From Chitinophagaceae bacterium (lineage in GTDB: Bacteria; Bacteroidota; Bacteroidia; Chitinophagales; Chitinophagaceae): a DNA stretch of 9,828 nucleotides. The DNA is taken from contig JAHEZA010000054.1 of assembly GCA_023251335.1 (NCBI GenBank), forward strand, positions 1-9,828, given 5' to 3'. The translations under genes and the position numbers were made by a program. Positions 1-6,744 of this stretch are shown in pieces (position 1 is the stretch's first letter; every line of letters starts with the position of its first letter). Under the pieces are notes generated by a model. It searched no databases. It was not told the DNA's origin and worked only from the letters and a program-made list of their open reading frames with translations.

Positions 1-849
1 GAGCAAGGATTACTGAGGCTCAGAAAAGAACTGCAATTGTTTGCCAACATCAGGCCCATATCGGCTTACAGGTCTTTATTTCATCTTTCACCATTGAGAG
101 ACAAACAACTATCGGATGTGGATTTTATTATTTACCGTGAGTTGACAGGTGGAATTTATTTTGGCAAAAAAGAACTTAATGAAGAAGGTACAGAAGCTTC
201 CGATCTTTGTATCTATCATAAAGATGAAATAAGCCGGATAGCCCATTTGGCGTTTGCCGCTGCACAAAAGAGAAAGAAAAAACTGACATTAGTTGATAAA
301 GCAAACGTGCTTGAGACATCAAGATTGTGGCGAAAAAATGTGCAGGAAATTGCTGCCGGTTACCCGGATGTAAAAGTGGAATATATGTTTGTGGACAATG
401 CCGCCATGCAAATCATTTTAAATCCAAAGCAATTTGATATCGTCCTTACCGAAAATATGTTTGGTGATATTTTAAGCGACGAAGCAAGTGTGATAAGTGG
501 CTCAATTGGTTTACTGCCTTCATCTTCTATCGGAGAAAAAAACGCGTTGTTTGAGCCCATCCATGGTTCTTACCCGCAAGCTGCCGGAAAGGATATTGCT
601 AATCCTGTTGGCTCAATCTTATCGGCAGCAATGATGATGGATTATTTTGAATTGCCGGAAGAAGCAAAAGCTATCCGGGAAGCGATTGGCTGGGCATTAA
701 GCAATGGCTTTGTTACAAAAGACATTGATCCCGTAAACTCTTATTTTACTTCTACCATTGGCGAAGTGGTGAGCGATTTTATTTCGAATGAGATTCCACA
801 ACATTCTAACCTCAGGAATATTGCGGTAGGTCAAACAACTATTATCTAA
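1..849 (+). CDS. leuB: 3-isopropylmalate dehydrogenase, 3' part (5' end outside window)
   Basis: LeuB oxidatively decarboxylates 3-isopropylmalate to 4-methyl-2-oxopentanoate with NAD+, in the cytoplasmic leucine branch. The reading frame is open from base 1 and begins with EQGLLRLRKELQLFANIRP, a family segment normally found roughly 80 residues in, so the N-terminus lies upstream and a TTG at position 37 is not the true start. Visible hallmarks are RELTGGIYFG, the VDKANVL segment with its catalytic-type Lys (codon 298-300), VDNAAMQ with Asp at 394-396, FGDILSDEAS with the metal-binding Asp residues (466-468, 478-480), and the NAD-binding segment EPIHGSYPQAAGKDIANP. The 282 visible residues plus the missing part give the usual length of about 355-365. 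It probably ends an upstream leu transcription unit, because a separate promoter lies between it and ilvE. Confidence 0.96.
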   Translation, partial: EQGLLRLRKELQLFANIRPISAYRSLFHLSPLRDKQLSDVDFIIYRELTGGIYFGKKELNEEGTEASDLCIYHKDEISRIAHLAFAAAQKRKKKLTLVDKANVLETSRLWRKNVQEIAAGYPDVKVEYMFVDNAAMQIILNPKQFDIVLTENMFGDILSDEASVISGSIGLLPSSSIGEKNALFEPIHGSYPQAAGKDIANPVGSILSAAMMMDYFELPEEAKAIREAIGWALSNGFVTKDIDPVNSYFTSTIGEVVSDFISNEIPQHSNLRNIAVGQTTII

Positions 850-862
850 TTAGTAAAAAAAT

Positions 863-893
863 AAGATTGAAAATCTTGCTGGTTGACAATCTT
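863..893 (+). other. Inverted repeat just after leuB, possible weak terminator
   Basis: AAGATTG (863-869) is perfectly complementary to CAATCTT (887-893). The first arm can instead pair with the nearer AATCTT (872-877) around a 3-nt loop. It starts 14 nt after the leuB stop. There is no clean T-run directly after it, so it may be a weak terminator, an mRNA 3'-end stabiliser, or chance in AT-rich DNA. Confidence 0.3.
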
Positions 894-903
894 CAAAAAG
901 TTC

Positions 904-934
904 TTTGTTTTTATAAAAGGGTATGCTAAGTTTG
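904..934 (+). promoter_or_regulatory. Bacteroidota-type promoter for the ilv leader and operon
   Basis: TTTG at 904-907 and TAAGTTTG at 927-934 match the -33 (TTTG) and -7 (TAnnTTTG) elements known for the major sigma factor of Bacteroidota, with a 19-nt spacer. Transcription would start a few bases after 934, about 10-15 nt before the ATG of the leader peptide gene at 953. That is the geometry expected for an attenuator with a short 5' end. The match is read directly from the sequence; the start site is inferred. Confidence 0.7.
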
Positions 935-952
935 CAATTCAATTTCATTTTT

Positions 953-1057
953 ATGTTGAAAGGCAAATTAAATAATGGCATTCTAAATATAGCAGTGATA
1001 CTAGTCGCTGTCATAGTCATTATTGTATCCTTTCACGGAGGTGGAATCACTATTTAA
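953..1057 (+). CDS. BCAA-rich leader peptide of the ilv attenuator (34 aa)
   Basis: This 34-codon ORF begins MLKGKLNNG, followed by the core ILNIAVILVAVIVIIV (residues 10-25), in which 13 of 16 residues are Ile, Val or Leu, and ends SFHGGGITI. The composition parallels known leader peptides such as IlvL and IvbL of E. coli, which have no enzymatic role: they report the supply of charged Ile/Val/Leu tRNAs through ribosome speed. It lies right after a promoter and is followed by an intrinsic terminator before ilvE. The codons for His-Gly-Gly-Gly (1034-1045) encode the RNA segment that can pair with the terminator arm, which explains that C-terminal motif. A short hydrophobic membrane peptide is the alternative reading, but the terminator and antiterminator layout argues for a leader. 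No Shine-Dalgarno sequence is seen, as is usual in this phylum. Confidence 0.85.
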   Translation: MLKGKLNNGILNIAVILVAVIVIIVSFHGGGITI

Positions 1058-1089
1058 AAAATTAATCATTTATAAAATAGCCCGCCTCC
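1037..1089 (+). promoter_or_regulatory. Antiterminator pairing of the ilv attenuator
   Basis: GGAGGTGG (1037-1044), inside the last codons of the leader gene, can pair over eight consecutive positions with CCGCCTCC (1082-1089), with a single G-U wobble (1042:1084). The second segment is the 5' arm of the terminator, so the two structures exclude each other. A ribosome stalled in the Ile/Val/Leu codons (980-1027) would leave 1037-1044 free and permit read-through. One that reaches the stop codon at 1055-1057 would cover it, so that the terminator forms. The pairing is seen in the sequence; the mechanism is inferred from classical attenuation. Confidence 0.8.
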
Positions 1090-1108
1090 AAAAAGAGGCG
1101 GGTTTTTT
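1081..1108 (+). terminator. Rho-independent terminator of the ilv attenuator
   Basis: CCCGCCTC (1081-1088) and GAGGCGGG (1095-1102) form a perfect GC-rich 8-bp stem around a 6-nt CAAAAA loop, followed immediately by six T (1103-1108). The stem could be extended by a G-U and an A-U pair (1080:1103, 1079:1104). It ends 30 nt before the ilvE start and 24 nt after the leader stop codon, so it would cut transcription before the structural genes unless the antiterminator forms. Confidence 0.93.
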
Positions 1109-1138
1109 AGTTTTAAAACCTTAATCAAAACAAAAATT

Positions 1139-2047
1139 ATGTATTACAACGAAAAGACTTTTATTTATCTGAATGGCAAAATCGTAAAAGCTTCAGAAGC
1201 AAAAATTGATTTGTATAGCGAAACGCTGCATTACGGCTATGGCGTGTTTGAAGGAATCCGTTCCTACAAAACAGAAGAAGGCACAACAAAAATTTTTAAA
1301 GAACAGGAGCATTTTGACAGGTTAAAAAAATCCGCAGAAGCCCTTAATCTCCCTTACCCCTGGAGCAGTGAAGAACTCATAAAAGCGAGTTATGAAGTTT
1401 TGAAACTGAACCATTTGCAGGACGCCTATATCCGGCCCATTGTGTATGCTCCGGCTAATATGAGTTTCGGTGTAAATAATGAATCTTTTATAGCAATTGA
1501 AACGTGGAAGATGGAGCCATTTCTCGGAGAAAAATTATTAAGTGTAATGACCTCTTCTTTTCAAAGGCCTAATCCGAAAGCTTTTAAAATTGAAGCAAAA
1601 GCAACAGGGCATTATGTAAATTCTATTCTTGCTTCGCAGGAAGCAAAAGCAAAAGGATTTGATGAAGCGCTTTTGCTGGATATCAATGGCTATGTTGCTG
1701 AAGGGCCGGGCGCCAATATATTTATAGAAAACGGAGGCAAACTTTTTACGCCCCAACGTGGAAGTATTTTGCCCGGAATCACAAGAGCGACTGTTTTTGA
1801 GATTTGTGAGTCGCTTGGCATTGAAGTGAGTGAAAAAGAAATTGCGATAGATGAAGCACAGGGAGCAGACGGCGCTTTCTTCTGTGGTACGGCAGCGGAA
1901 GTAATCGGAATTAAATCATTGGATAATATTTTCTTTAAAAAAGAGTGGACAAACTCAATAGGCTATATTATTCAAAGAGAATATAAAAACCTCGTTGTCG
2001 AAAAGAAAGAATCAGAATTGTCAGAAGAAGTAAAGCAATTTGCATGA
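1139..2047 (+). CDS. ilvE: Branched-chain amino acid aminotransferase
   Basis: This PLP fold-type IV enzyme makes Val, Ile and Leu from their 2-oxo acids with glutamate as amino donor, the last step of the pathway, in the cytoplasm. At 302 aa it has the normal length of the bacterial IlvE class. The substrate-side N-terminal motif HYGYGVFEGIRSY is at residues 31-43. Lys154 in KATGHYVNS aligns with the catalytic PLP lysine of E. coli IlvE. The signature DEALLLDINGYVAEGPGANIF follows, with Glu188 in the position that contacts the PLP pyridine nitrogen, and LPGITR (211-216) and FFCGTAAEV (247-255) complete the cofactor pocket. It is the first structural gene after the attenuator. A D-amino acid transaminase or aminodeoxychorismate lyase is unlikely given the context and motifs. 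Confidence 0.96.
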   Translation: MYYNEKTFIYLNGKIVKASEAKIDLYSETLHYGYGVFEGIRSYKTEEGTTKIFKEQEHFDRLKKSAEALNLPYPWSSEELIKASYEVLKLNHLQDAYIRPIVYAPANMSFGVNNESFIAIETWKMEPFLGEKLLSVMTSSFQRPNPKAFKIEAKATGHYVNSILASQEAKAKGFDEALLLDINGYVAEGPGANIFIENGGKLFTPQRGSILPGITRATVFEICESLGIEVSEKEIAIDEAQGADGAFFCGTAAEVIGIKSLDNIFFKKEWTNSIGYIIQREYKNLVVEKKESELSEEVKQFA

Positions 2048-2122
2048 TGATTGCAGCAAACAAATAAATTATTATGATTTTAATTTAAATGAAACCCAGG
2101 TAAACGAACATATAAACCAGAT

Positions 2123-2147
2123 TTCTATTTTCGGTGAATAAATAGAA
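2123..2147 (+). other. Inverted repeat in the ilvE-ilvD gap
   Basis: TTCTATTT (2123-2130) and AAATAGAA (2140-2147) form a perfect 8-bp stem with a 9-nt loop (TCGGTGAAT). No T-run follows, so it is not a standard terminator. It may be an RNA processing or stability element within the operon, or chance in AT-rich DNA. The rest of the 132-nt gap shows no gene and no convincing promoter. Confidence 0.35.
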
Positions 2148-2179
2148 TAATTAACAAATAAACGAATCAACGAATAAAG

Positions 2180-3883
2180 ATGAGCGAAACTTTAACCACC
2201 GCAGAATTAAACAAATACAGTAAAACCCTTACGCAGGATGAAACCCAACCCGGCGCACAGGCAATGTATTATGCAATTGGATTTAAAGAAGAGGACTTTA
2301 AAAAAGCGCAAGTAGGAATTGTGAGTATGGGCTGGGATGGTAATCCCTGCAATATGCATCTCAATGATTTGGCAACCGATGTAAGAAAAAGTGTTAATGC
2401 CATAGATGGCTTGCTGGGACTACGTTTCTATACGATTGGCGTAAGTGATGGTATCAGCATGGGAACAGATGGTATGCGCTTCAGCTTGGTAAGCCGCGAT
2501 TTAATTGCCGACAGTATTGAAACCAATGCAAGCTCGCAATACTATGATGCAATTGTTGCTATTCCCGGTTGTGATAAAAATATGCCGGGCTCTATTATGG
2601 CCATGGGAAGATTGAATCGTCCTTCAATTATGTTGTATGGCGGAACTATAGCGCCCGGACATTATAAAGGCGAAGACTTAAACATTGTATCAGCGTTTGA
2701 AGCATTGGGCCAGAAGATTGCAGGTAATCTGAATGAAGCGGATTTTAAAGGAATTGTTCGACATTCTTGTCCTGGTGCCGGTGCATGCGGGGGTATGTAC
2801 ACGGCCAATACAATGGCAAGCGCTATTGAAGCGCTGGGTATGAGTTTACCCTATTCGTCAAGCAATCCCGCCTTGAGCAAGGATAAGGAAAAAGAATGCG
2901 CTGCAATTGGCGCAGCCATCAAGAATATATTGGAAAAAGATATCAAGCCTAAGGACATTATGACCCGTGAAGCATTTGATAATGCAATAACAGTGGTAAT
3001 GGTTTTGGGCGGCAGCACCAACGCCGTATTGCATTTGATAGCTATGGCCAAAAGCGTTGGAATCAATTTAACTCCCGACGATTTTCAGACTATTAGCAAT
3101 AAAATACCGATGCTGGCTGATTTTAAACCAAGCGGAAAATACCTGATGGAAGATTTACACAACCAGGGTGGTGTTCCGGCAGTGATGAAATATTTATTAG
3201 GCAAAGGTTTGTTACATGGAGATTGCATCACCGTAACCGGAAAAACTATTGCAGAGAATTTAAAAGATGCACCTGACCTTGATTTTGAGAAGCAGGATAT
3301 TATCCGTCCCCTTGAAAACCCTCTCAAAGTAACAGGCCATTTACAAATACTATACGGCAACCTTGCTGAGAAAGGAAGCGTGGCAAAAATTACAGGAAAA
3401 GAAGGTACCCGGTTTGAAGGCACGGCCAGAGTTTTTGAAGGCGAAAAACATTTGATAGAAGGCCTGGAAAGCGGGCGCGTTCATGCAGGTGATGTGGTAG
3501 TGATCAGAAACATCGGGCCAAAAGGTGCACCGGGTATGCCTGAAATGCTGAAGCCTACAGGAGCCATTATCGGCGCAGGTTTGGGAAAGTCAGTTGCGTT
3601 AATTACTGATGGTAGATTTAGCGGCGGTACACATGGGTTTGTCGTCGGACACATCACTCCTGAGGCCTTTGAAGGCGGATTATTAGGATTGGTGGAAGAC
3701 AATGATATTATTGAAATAGATGCAGCGAAAAATACATTGAACTTAAAAGTAAGTGATGAAGAAATTGCTAAACGAAAAGCAACATGGAAGCAACCTGAGT
3801 TAAAAGCAACAAAAGGAGTTTTATATAAATATGCAAAGTTTGTAAAAAACGCGAGTGAGGGATGTGTGACTGATGAGGAATGA
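2180..3883 (+). CDS. ilvD: Dihydroxy-acid dehydratase
   Basis: IlvD dehydrates 2,3-dihydroxy-isovalerate and 2,3-dihydroxy-3-methylvalerate to the 2-oxo acids, using an Fe-S cluster and Mg2+. The protein is 567 aa, normal for the shorter bacterial forms. Cysteines in the three cluster-binding places are visible: Cys57 in [12 protein letters not shown], Cys131 in [11 protein letters not shown] and Cys203 in [15 protein letters not shown]. The CDK motif also carries the Mg ligand Asp132 and the lysine (Lys133) that is carbamylated in characterised relatives. The C-terminal signature [18 protein letters not shown] (from residue 475) includes Ser481 in the catalytic-base position. The cysteine spacing resembles that of enzymes with a [2Fe-2S] cluster, but cluster type cannot be settled from sequence. 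A sugar-acid dehydratase of the same superfamily is less likely because the gene sits in a full ilv cluster. Confidence 0.96.
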   Translation: MSETLTTAELNKYSKTLTQDETQPGAQAMYYAIGFKEEDFKKAQVGIVSMGWDGNPCNMHLNDLATDVRKSVNAIDGLLGLRFYTIGVSDGISMGTDGMRFSLVSRDLIADSIETNASSQYYDAIVAIPGCDKNMPGSIMAMGRLNRPSIMLYGGTIAPGHYKGEDLNIVSAFEALGQKIAGNLNEADFKGIVRHSCPGAGACGGMYTANTMASAIEALGMSLPYSSSNPALSKDKEKECAAIGAAIKNILEKDIKPKDIMTREAFDNAITVVMVLGGSTNAVLHLIAMAKSVGINLTPDDFQTISNKIPMLADFKPSGKYLMEDLHNQGGVPAVMKYLLGKGLLHGDCITVTGKTIAENLKDAPDLDFEKQDIIRPLENPLKVTGHLQILYGNLAEKGSVAKITGKEGTRFEGTARVFEGEKHLIEGLESGRVHAGDVVVIRNIGPKGAPGMPEMLKPTGAIIGAGLGKSVALITDGRFSGGTHGFVVGHITPEAFEGGLLGLVEDNDIIEIDAAKNTLNLKVSDEEIAKRKATWKQPELKATKGVLYKYAKFVKNASEGCVTDEE

Positions 3884-4016
3884 CCTGCAAATATCAATAC
3901 CATTATTTGAAATTTTCGCTTATGCAAACGCTTTATACAACATTAGTGTAGAAAAAGAAAATAAACTCGAAGCCTGGAATAATAGAAGACGAACTGGCTT
4001 TAAAAATCAGTATTAA
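3873..4016 (+). CDS. Possible small protein of 47 aa between ilvD and ilvB
   Basis: An ATG at 3873, overlapping the last 11 nt of ilvD, opens a 47-codon frame that runs through nearly all of the ilvD-ilvB gap and stops at 4014-4016, 16 nt before ilvB. The product starts [19 protein letters not shown] and ends in a basic stretch ([13 protein letters not shown]). I recognise no domain, and no transmembrane segment is evident. The overlap with ilvD would allow translational coupling. It may equally be a chance ORF, since a 48-codon open frame in such DNA is not rare. It is not Ile/Val/Leu-rich enough, and has no terminator after it, to be a second leader peptide. Confidence 0.25.
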   Translation: MRNDLQISIPLFEIFAYANALYNISVEKENKLEAWNNRRRTGFKNQY

Positions 4017-4032
4017 AATAAAAAACATTATT

Positions 4033-5778
4033 ATGAATACCCTCGAATTAGAAGAAGAAAAAAAGGTCACAGCAACTTCTAAAAAAACAGAAAATATTAC
4101 GGGCAGCGAAGCAGTGCTCAAAATATTGCTTGCTGAAAACGTGCATACAGTTTTTGGTTATCCCGGCGGCGCTATCATGCCTATTTATGATGCACTGTAC
4201 GATTACCAGGACAAACTCAATCATATTTTAGTCCGTCATGAGCAGGGTTCTATTCATGCGGCCCAGGGCTTTGCAAGAACGTCGGGTGAAGTAGGTGTAG
4301 TATTTGCCACTAGCGGACCTGGTGCTACTAACCTGGTGACAGGCTTGGCCGATGCCATGATTGACAGCACTCCGTTGGTTTGTATTACCGGACAGGTATT
4401 TGCGCATCTTTTAGGCACCGATGCTTTCCAGGAAACAGATGTGATTAATGTTACTACGCCTCTTACCAAATGGAATTACCAGGTGACGGATGCCACCGAA
4501 ATTCCTTCAGTTTTGGCAAAGGCTTTTTATATAGCCCGAAGTGGACGACCGGGGCCGGTATTAATTGACATTACGAAAAACGCCCAAATTCAAAAATTCG
4601 ATTTTGAAGGTTATGTACCGTGCAACCATATACGCAGTTATCGTCCTAAACCTATTGTAAGGAAAGAATATGTGGAAGAGGCTGCTAAACTGATTAACGA
4701 AGCTAAAAAGCCTTTTGTAATTTTTGGCCAGGGTATAATTTTAGGAAAAGCAGAAAAGGAATTTAAGGCATTCATAGAAAAAGGTGGACTGCCGGCTGCA
4801 TGGACAATCCTGGGCCTAAGCGCTTTACCTACAGATCATCCGCAAAATGTAGGCATGCTCGGAATGCATGGAAACTACGGCCCTAATGTATTGACAAATG
4901 ATTGTGATGTATTAGTCGCTGTCGGCATGCGTTTCGATGATCGTGTTACAGGCCGCCTGGATAAATATGCGAAGCAGGCAAAAATTATTCACCTTGATAT
5001 TGATCCCGCAGAAATTGATAAAAACGTAAAAGCTACGGTTCCTGTTTGGGGTGATTGTAAAGAAACGCTGCCCTTGCTCACGAAGCTAATTGATAAAAAA
5101 GAACACAAGGAATGGCTTCAAACATTTAATGAATATACCCGGAAGGAAATAGAAACCTGTATTAATAAAGAGCTAAATCCTGAGACAGAAATAATGACGA
5201 TGGGTGAAGTGATCAAAGTATTAAATGAATTAACAAAAGGTGATGCCGTAATTGTAAGCGATGTCGGACAGCACCAGATGGTGGCTTGCCGCTATGCAAA
5301 GTTTAATCAGTCTAAAAGTAATGTAACTTCCGGAGGCCTTGGTACAATGGGTTTTGGACTCCCTGCGGCAATGGGCGCCAAAATGGGTACGCCCGAACGT
5401 GAAGTTATTGCAATTGTCGGTGATGGTGGATTTCAAATGACTTTGCAGGAATTAGGAACCATCATGCAAAATAATATTGGGGTAAAAATTATTATTCTCA
5501 ACAATCATTTCCTGGGAATGGTAAGGCAATGGCAGGAATTATTTAATGAGAAAAGATATTCATTTACCAATATTGATAGCCCTGATTTTGTAGCGCTTGC
5601 CAAGGCGTATAACATAGATGCTCAAAAAATAGCCGACAGAAATAATTTGAAAGAAGGGCTTACTACCATGCTTGAAAAAAAAGGGCCTTATTTACTTGAA
5701 ATCATTGTAGGCAAAGAAAATAACGTGTTTCCTATGGTGCCGCAGGGATGCAGTGTGGCAGAAATAAGATTGTCCTAA
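4033..5778 (+). CDS. ilvB: Acetolactate synthase (AHAS), large catalytic subunit
   Basis: This ThDP-, FAD- and Mg-dependent enzyme condenses two pyruvates to acetolactate, or pyruvate with 2-oxobutyrate to acetohydroxybutyrate, the committed step. It is 581 aa, full length. The N-terminal ThDP domain carries FGYPGGAIMPIYDAL (41-55) and the catalytic glutamate Glu70 in VRHEQGSIHAAQGFA; the central FAD/regulatory domain includes GMRFDDRVTGR; the C-terminal domain has the ThDP/Mg motif from GDGGFQM (Gly463-Asp464) to NN (490-491), then HFLGMVRQWQ with Trp500. The GTDAFQET loop is present, but the residue matching the proline targeted by sulfonylurea resistance mutations is Phe123 (GQVFAHLLGTD). 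The start is well supported, with an acidic/polar leader of about 20 residues before the first conserved helix. It pairs with IlvN, here separated from it by a methyltransferase gene. Confidence 0.97.
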   Translation: MNTLELEEEKKVTATSKKTENITGSEAVLKILLAENVHTVFGYPGGAIMPIYDALYDYQDKLNHILVRHEQGSIHAAQGFARTSGEVGVVFATSGPGATNLVTGLADAMIDSTPLVCITGQVFAHLLGTDAFQETDVINVTTPLTKWNYQVTDATEIPSVLAKAFYIARSGRPGPVLIDITKNAQIQKFDFEGYVPCNHIRSYRPKPIVRKEYVEEAAKLINEAKKPFVIFGQGIILGKAEKEFKAFIEKGGLPAAWTILGLSALPTDHPQNVGMLGMHGNYGPNVLTNDCDVLVAVGMRFDDRVTGRLDKYAKQAKIIHLDIDPAEIDKNVKATVPVWGDCKETLPLLTKLIDKKEHKEWLQTFNEYTRKEIETCINKELNPETEIMTMGEVIKVLNELTKGDAVIVSDVGQHQMVACRYAKFNQSKSNVTSGGLGTMGFGLPAAMGAKMGTPEREVIAIVGDGGFQMTLQELGTIMQNNIGVKIIILNNHFLGMVRQWQELFNEKRYSFTNIDSPDFVALAKAYNIDAQKIADRNNLKEGLTTMLEKKGPYLLEIIVGKENNVFPMVPQGCSVAEIRLS

Positions 5779-5800
5779 TTTAAATAACATCAATTAAGAA

Positions 5801-6616
5801 ATGAACAATATATCAGAACAAAACAAAATTGGCTCAAGCCTCAAAAAGATCCCTCTTAGCAATAACTGGAACGCAAACCTATATGACGACAAGCATTCAT
5901 TTGTTTCTAAATATGGAGAGGAACTGGTAGATATTTTAGCACCTAAGCCAGGTGAAACTATTTTAGATCTTGGTTGTGGCACAGGTTATCTTACTCAACT
6001 CATTTCTGAATCCGGAGCTAATGTAATAGGAATAGATAATTCAACGGAAATGGTTGATAAAGCACAGCATCAATATCCCGGAATTGATTTCAGGATCATG
6101 AATGCTGAAGATTTTGATTTTAAACAGTCACTGGACGCTATATTCTCGAATGCCACGCTGCACTGGGTTTTAAATAAGCAACGCGCTGTTGAATGTATGT
6201 ATGATTCTTTAAAAACCGGTGGAAGGCTTGTGCTCGAAATGGGTGGCAAAGACAATGTAAATGGAATCATCGTTGCATTAAAGAACAGCCTCTTAAAACA
6301 TGGTTATGTAAAAGAAGCCGGTATCAACACGTGGTATTTTCCTTCATTAAGCGGTTATACATTACTGCTGGAGTCCAAAGGATTCAGAGTTATGTATGCC
6401 GAACATTACGATAGGGAAACAAAATTGCAAGACAATGATAACGGAATCAAAAACTGGCTGAAAATGTTCGGCGGCGCATATCTGCGGGGAATTAATGAAA
6501 GCGAAACAGAGAAAATACTTGACGAAGTACAGGAAAATTTAAAAGGTACACATTACAGGGAAGGAAGCTGGTATGCTGATTATAAAAGATTACGCGTAGT
6601 GGCAATTAAAAAATAA
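5801..6616 (+). CDS. Class I SAM-dependent methyltransferase, substrate unknown
   Basis: A 271-aa Rossmann-fold methyltransferase. Motif I, TILDLGCGTGYLTQL (53-67), binds S-adenosylmethionine; the acidic end of strand 2 is in VIGIDNSTEMVDKA (75-88); NAEDFDF (101-107) and the motif-IV-like DAIFSNATLHWV (112-123) follow; LKTGGRLVLEMGG (137-149) is the next strand. The overall pattern, including NWNANLYDDKHSFVSKYG at the front, recalls the trans-aconitate 2-methyltransferase (Tam)-like group of small-molecule methyltransferases, but the substrate cannot be read from sequence. The usual start of such proteins would be near Trp23, so about 20 residues are an N-terminal extension or a later start is used. 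It lies only 22 nt after ilvB, so it is probably cotranscribed. An A-T-rich hairpin follows its stop codon. Confidence 0.85.
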   Translation: MNNISEQNKIGSSLKKIPLSNNWNANLYDDKHSFVSKYGEELVDILAPKPGETILDLGCGTGYLTQLISESGANVIGIDNSTEMVDKAQHQYPGIDFRIMNAEDFDFKQSLDAIFSNATLHWVLNKQRAVECMYDSLKTGGRLVLEMGGKDNVNGIIVALKNSLLKHGYVKEAGINTWYFPSLSGYTLLLESKGFRVMYAEHYDRETKLQDNDNGIKNWLKMFGGAYLRGINESETEKILDEVQENLKGTHYREGSWYADYKRLRVVAIKK

Positions 6617-6637
6617 TATTGAAAAAAAATTTCAATA
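6617..6637 (+). other. AT-rich hairpin directly after the methyltransferase stop
   Basis: TATTGAAA (6617-6624) and TTTCAATA (6630-6637) form a perfect 8-bp stem around five A. It begins at the first base after the stop codon. The + strand continues with A rather than T, so it does not look like a + strand terminator. On the - strand it would be followed by a T-rich tract, but no - strand gene is seen nearby. It may mark an mRNA 3' boundary or processing site. Confidence 0.4.
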
Positions 6638-6647
6638 AAAAAAAGAA

Positions 6648-6675
6648 TTTGTATGAAATAGCCAAAGTAGATTTT
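6648..6675 (+). promoter_or_regulatory. Possible weak promoter upstream of ilvN
   Basis: TTTG at 6648-6651 and TAGATTTT at 6668-6675 resemble the -33 and -7 elements, but the -7 box lacks the final G and the spacer is only 16 nt. If used, it would give ilvN and the genes after it their own transcript with a 5' UTR of about 60 nt. The evidence is weak. Confidence 0.22.
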
Positions 6676-6709
6676 CGAATCAATTAAGAATATCTACCAG
6701 CGCATATTC
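6667..6709 (+). other. Two overlapping, mutually exclusive inverted repeats upstream of ilvN
   Basis: GTAGAT (6667-6672) pairs with ATCTAC (6692-6697), and GAATAT (6688-6693) pairs with ATATTC (6704-6709). The two share bases 6692-6693, so they cannot form fully together. A small hairpin GATT-TTCG-AATC (6670-6681) lies within the first. All are 4-6 bp and AT-rich, so they may be chance. No leader peptide or T-run accompanies them. Confidence 0.25.
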
Positions 6710-6744
6710 CATTTTATAATTAAAAATACAAAAGATACAAAAAC

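Noticed and set aside
37..39. TTG at 37 as the leuB start codon
   Set aside because: The frame is open to base 1 and the upstream codons encode conserved LeuB residues, so the gene enters from outside the window.
953..1057. Leader ORF as a single-pass membrane microprotein
   Set aside because: The hydrophobic core could span a membrane, but its position between promoter and terminator and the pairing of its 3' end with the terminator arm favour a leader peptide.
953..1108. T-box or metabolite riboswitch as the control element before ilvE
   Set aside because: The space is too short for a T-box with its conserved T-box sequence and stem I, and a translated Ile/Val/Leu-rich ORF with matching antiterminator explains the terminator better.
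3481..3927. Antisense ORF of 148 codons across the ilvD 3' end, and the other - strand ORFs within ilvD, ilvB, ilvN and the DJ-1 gene
   Set aside because: They lie opposite strongly supported genes, show no recognisable domain or composition of a real protein, and have no promoter or neighbour context. They are shadows of the coding strand.
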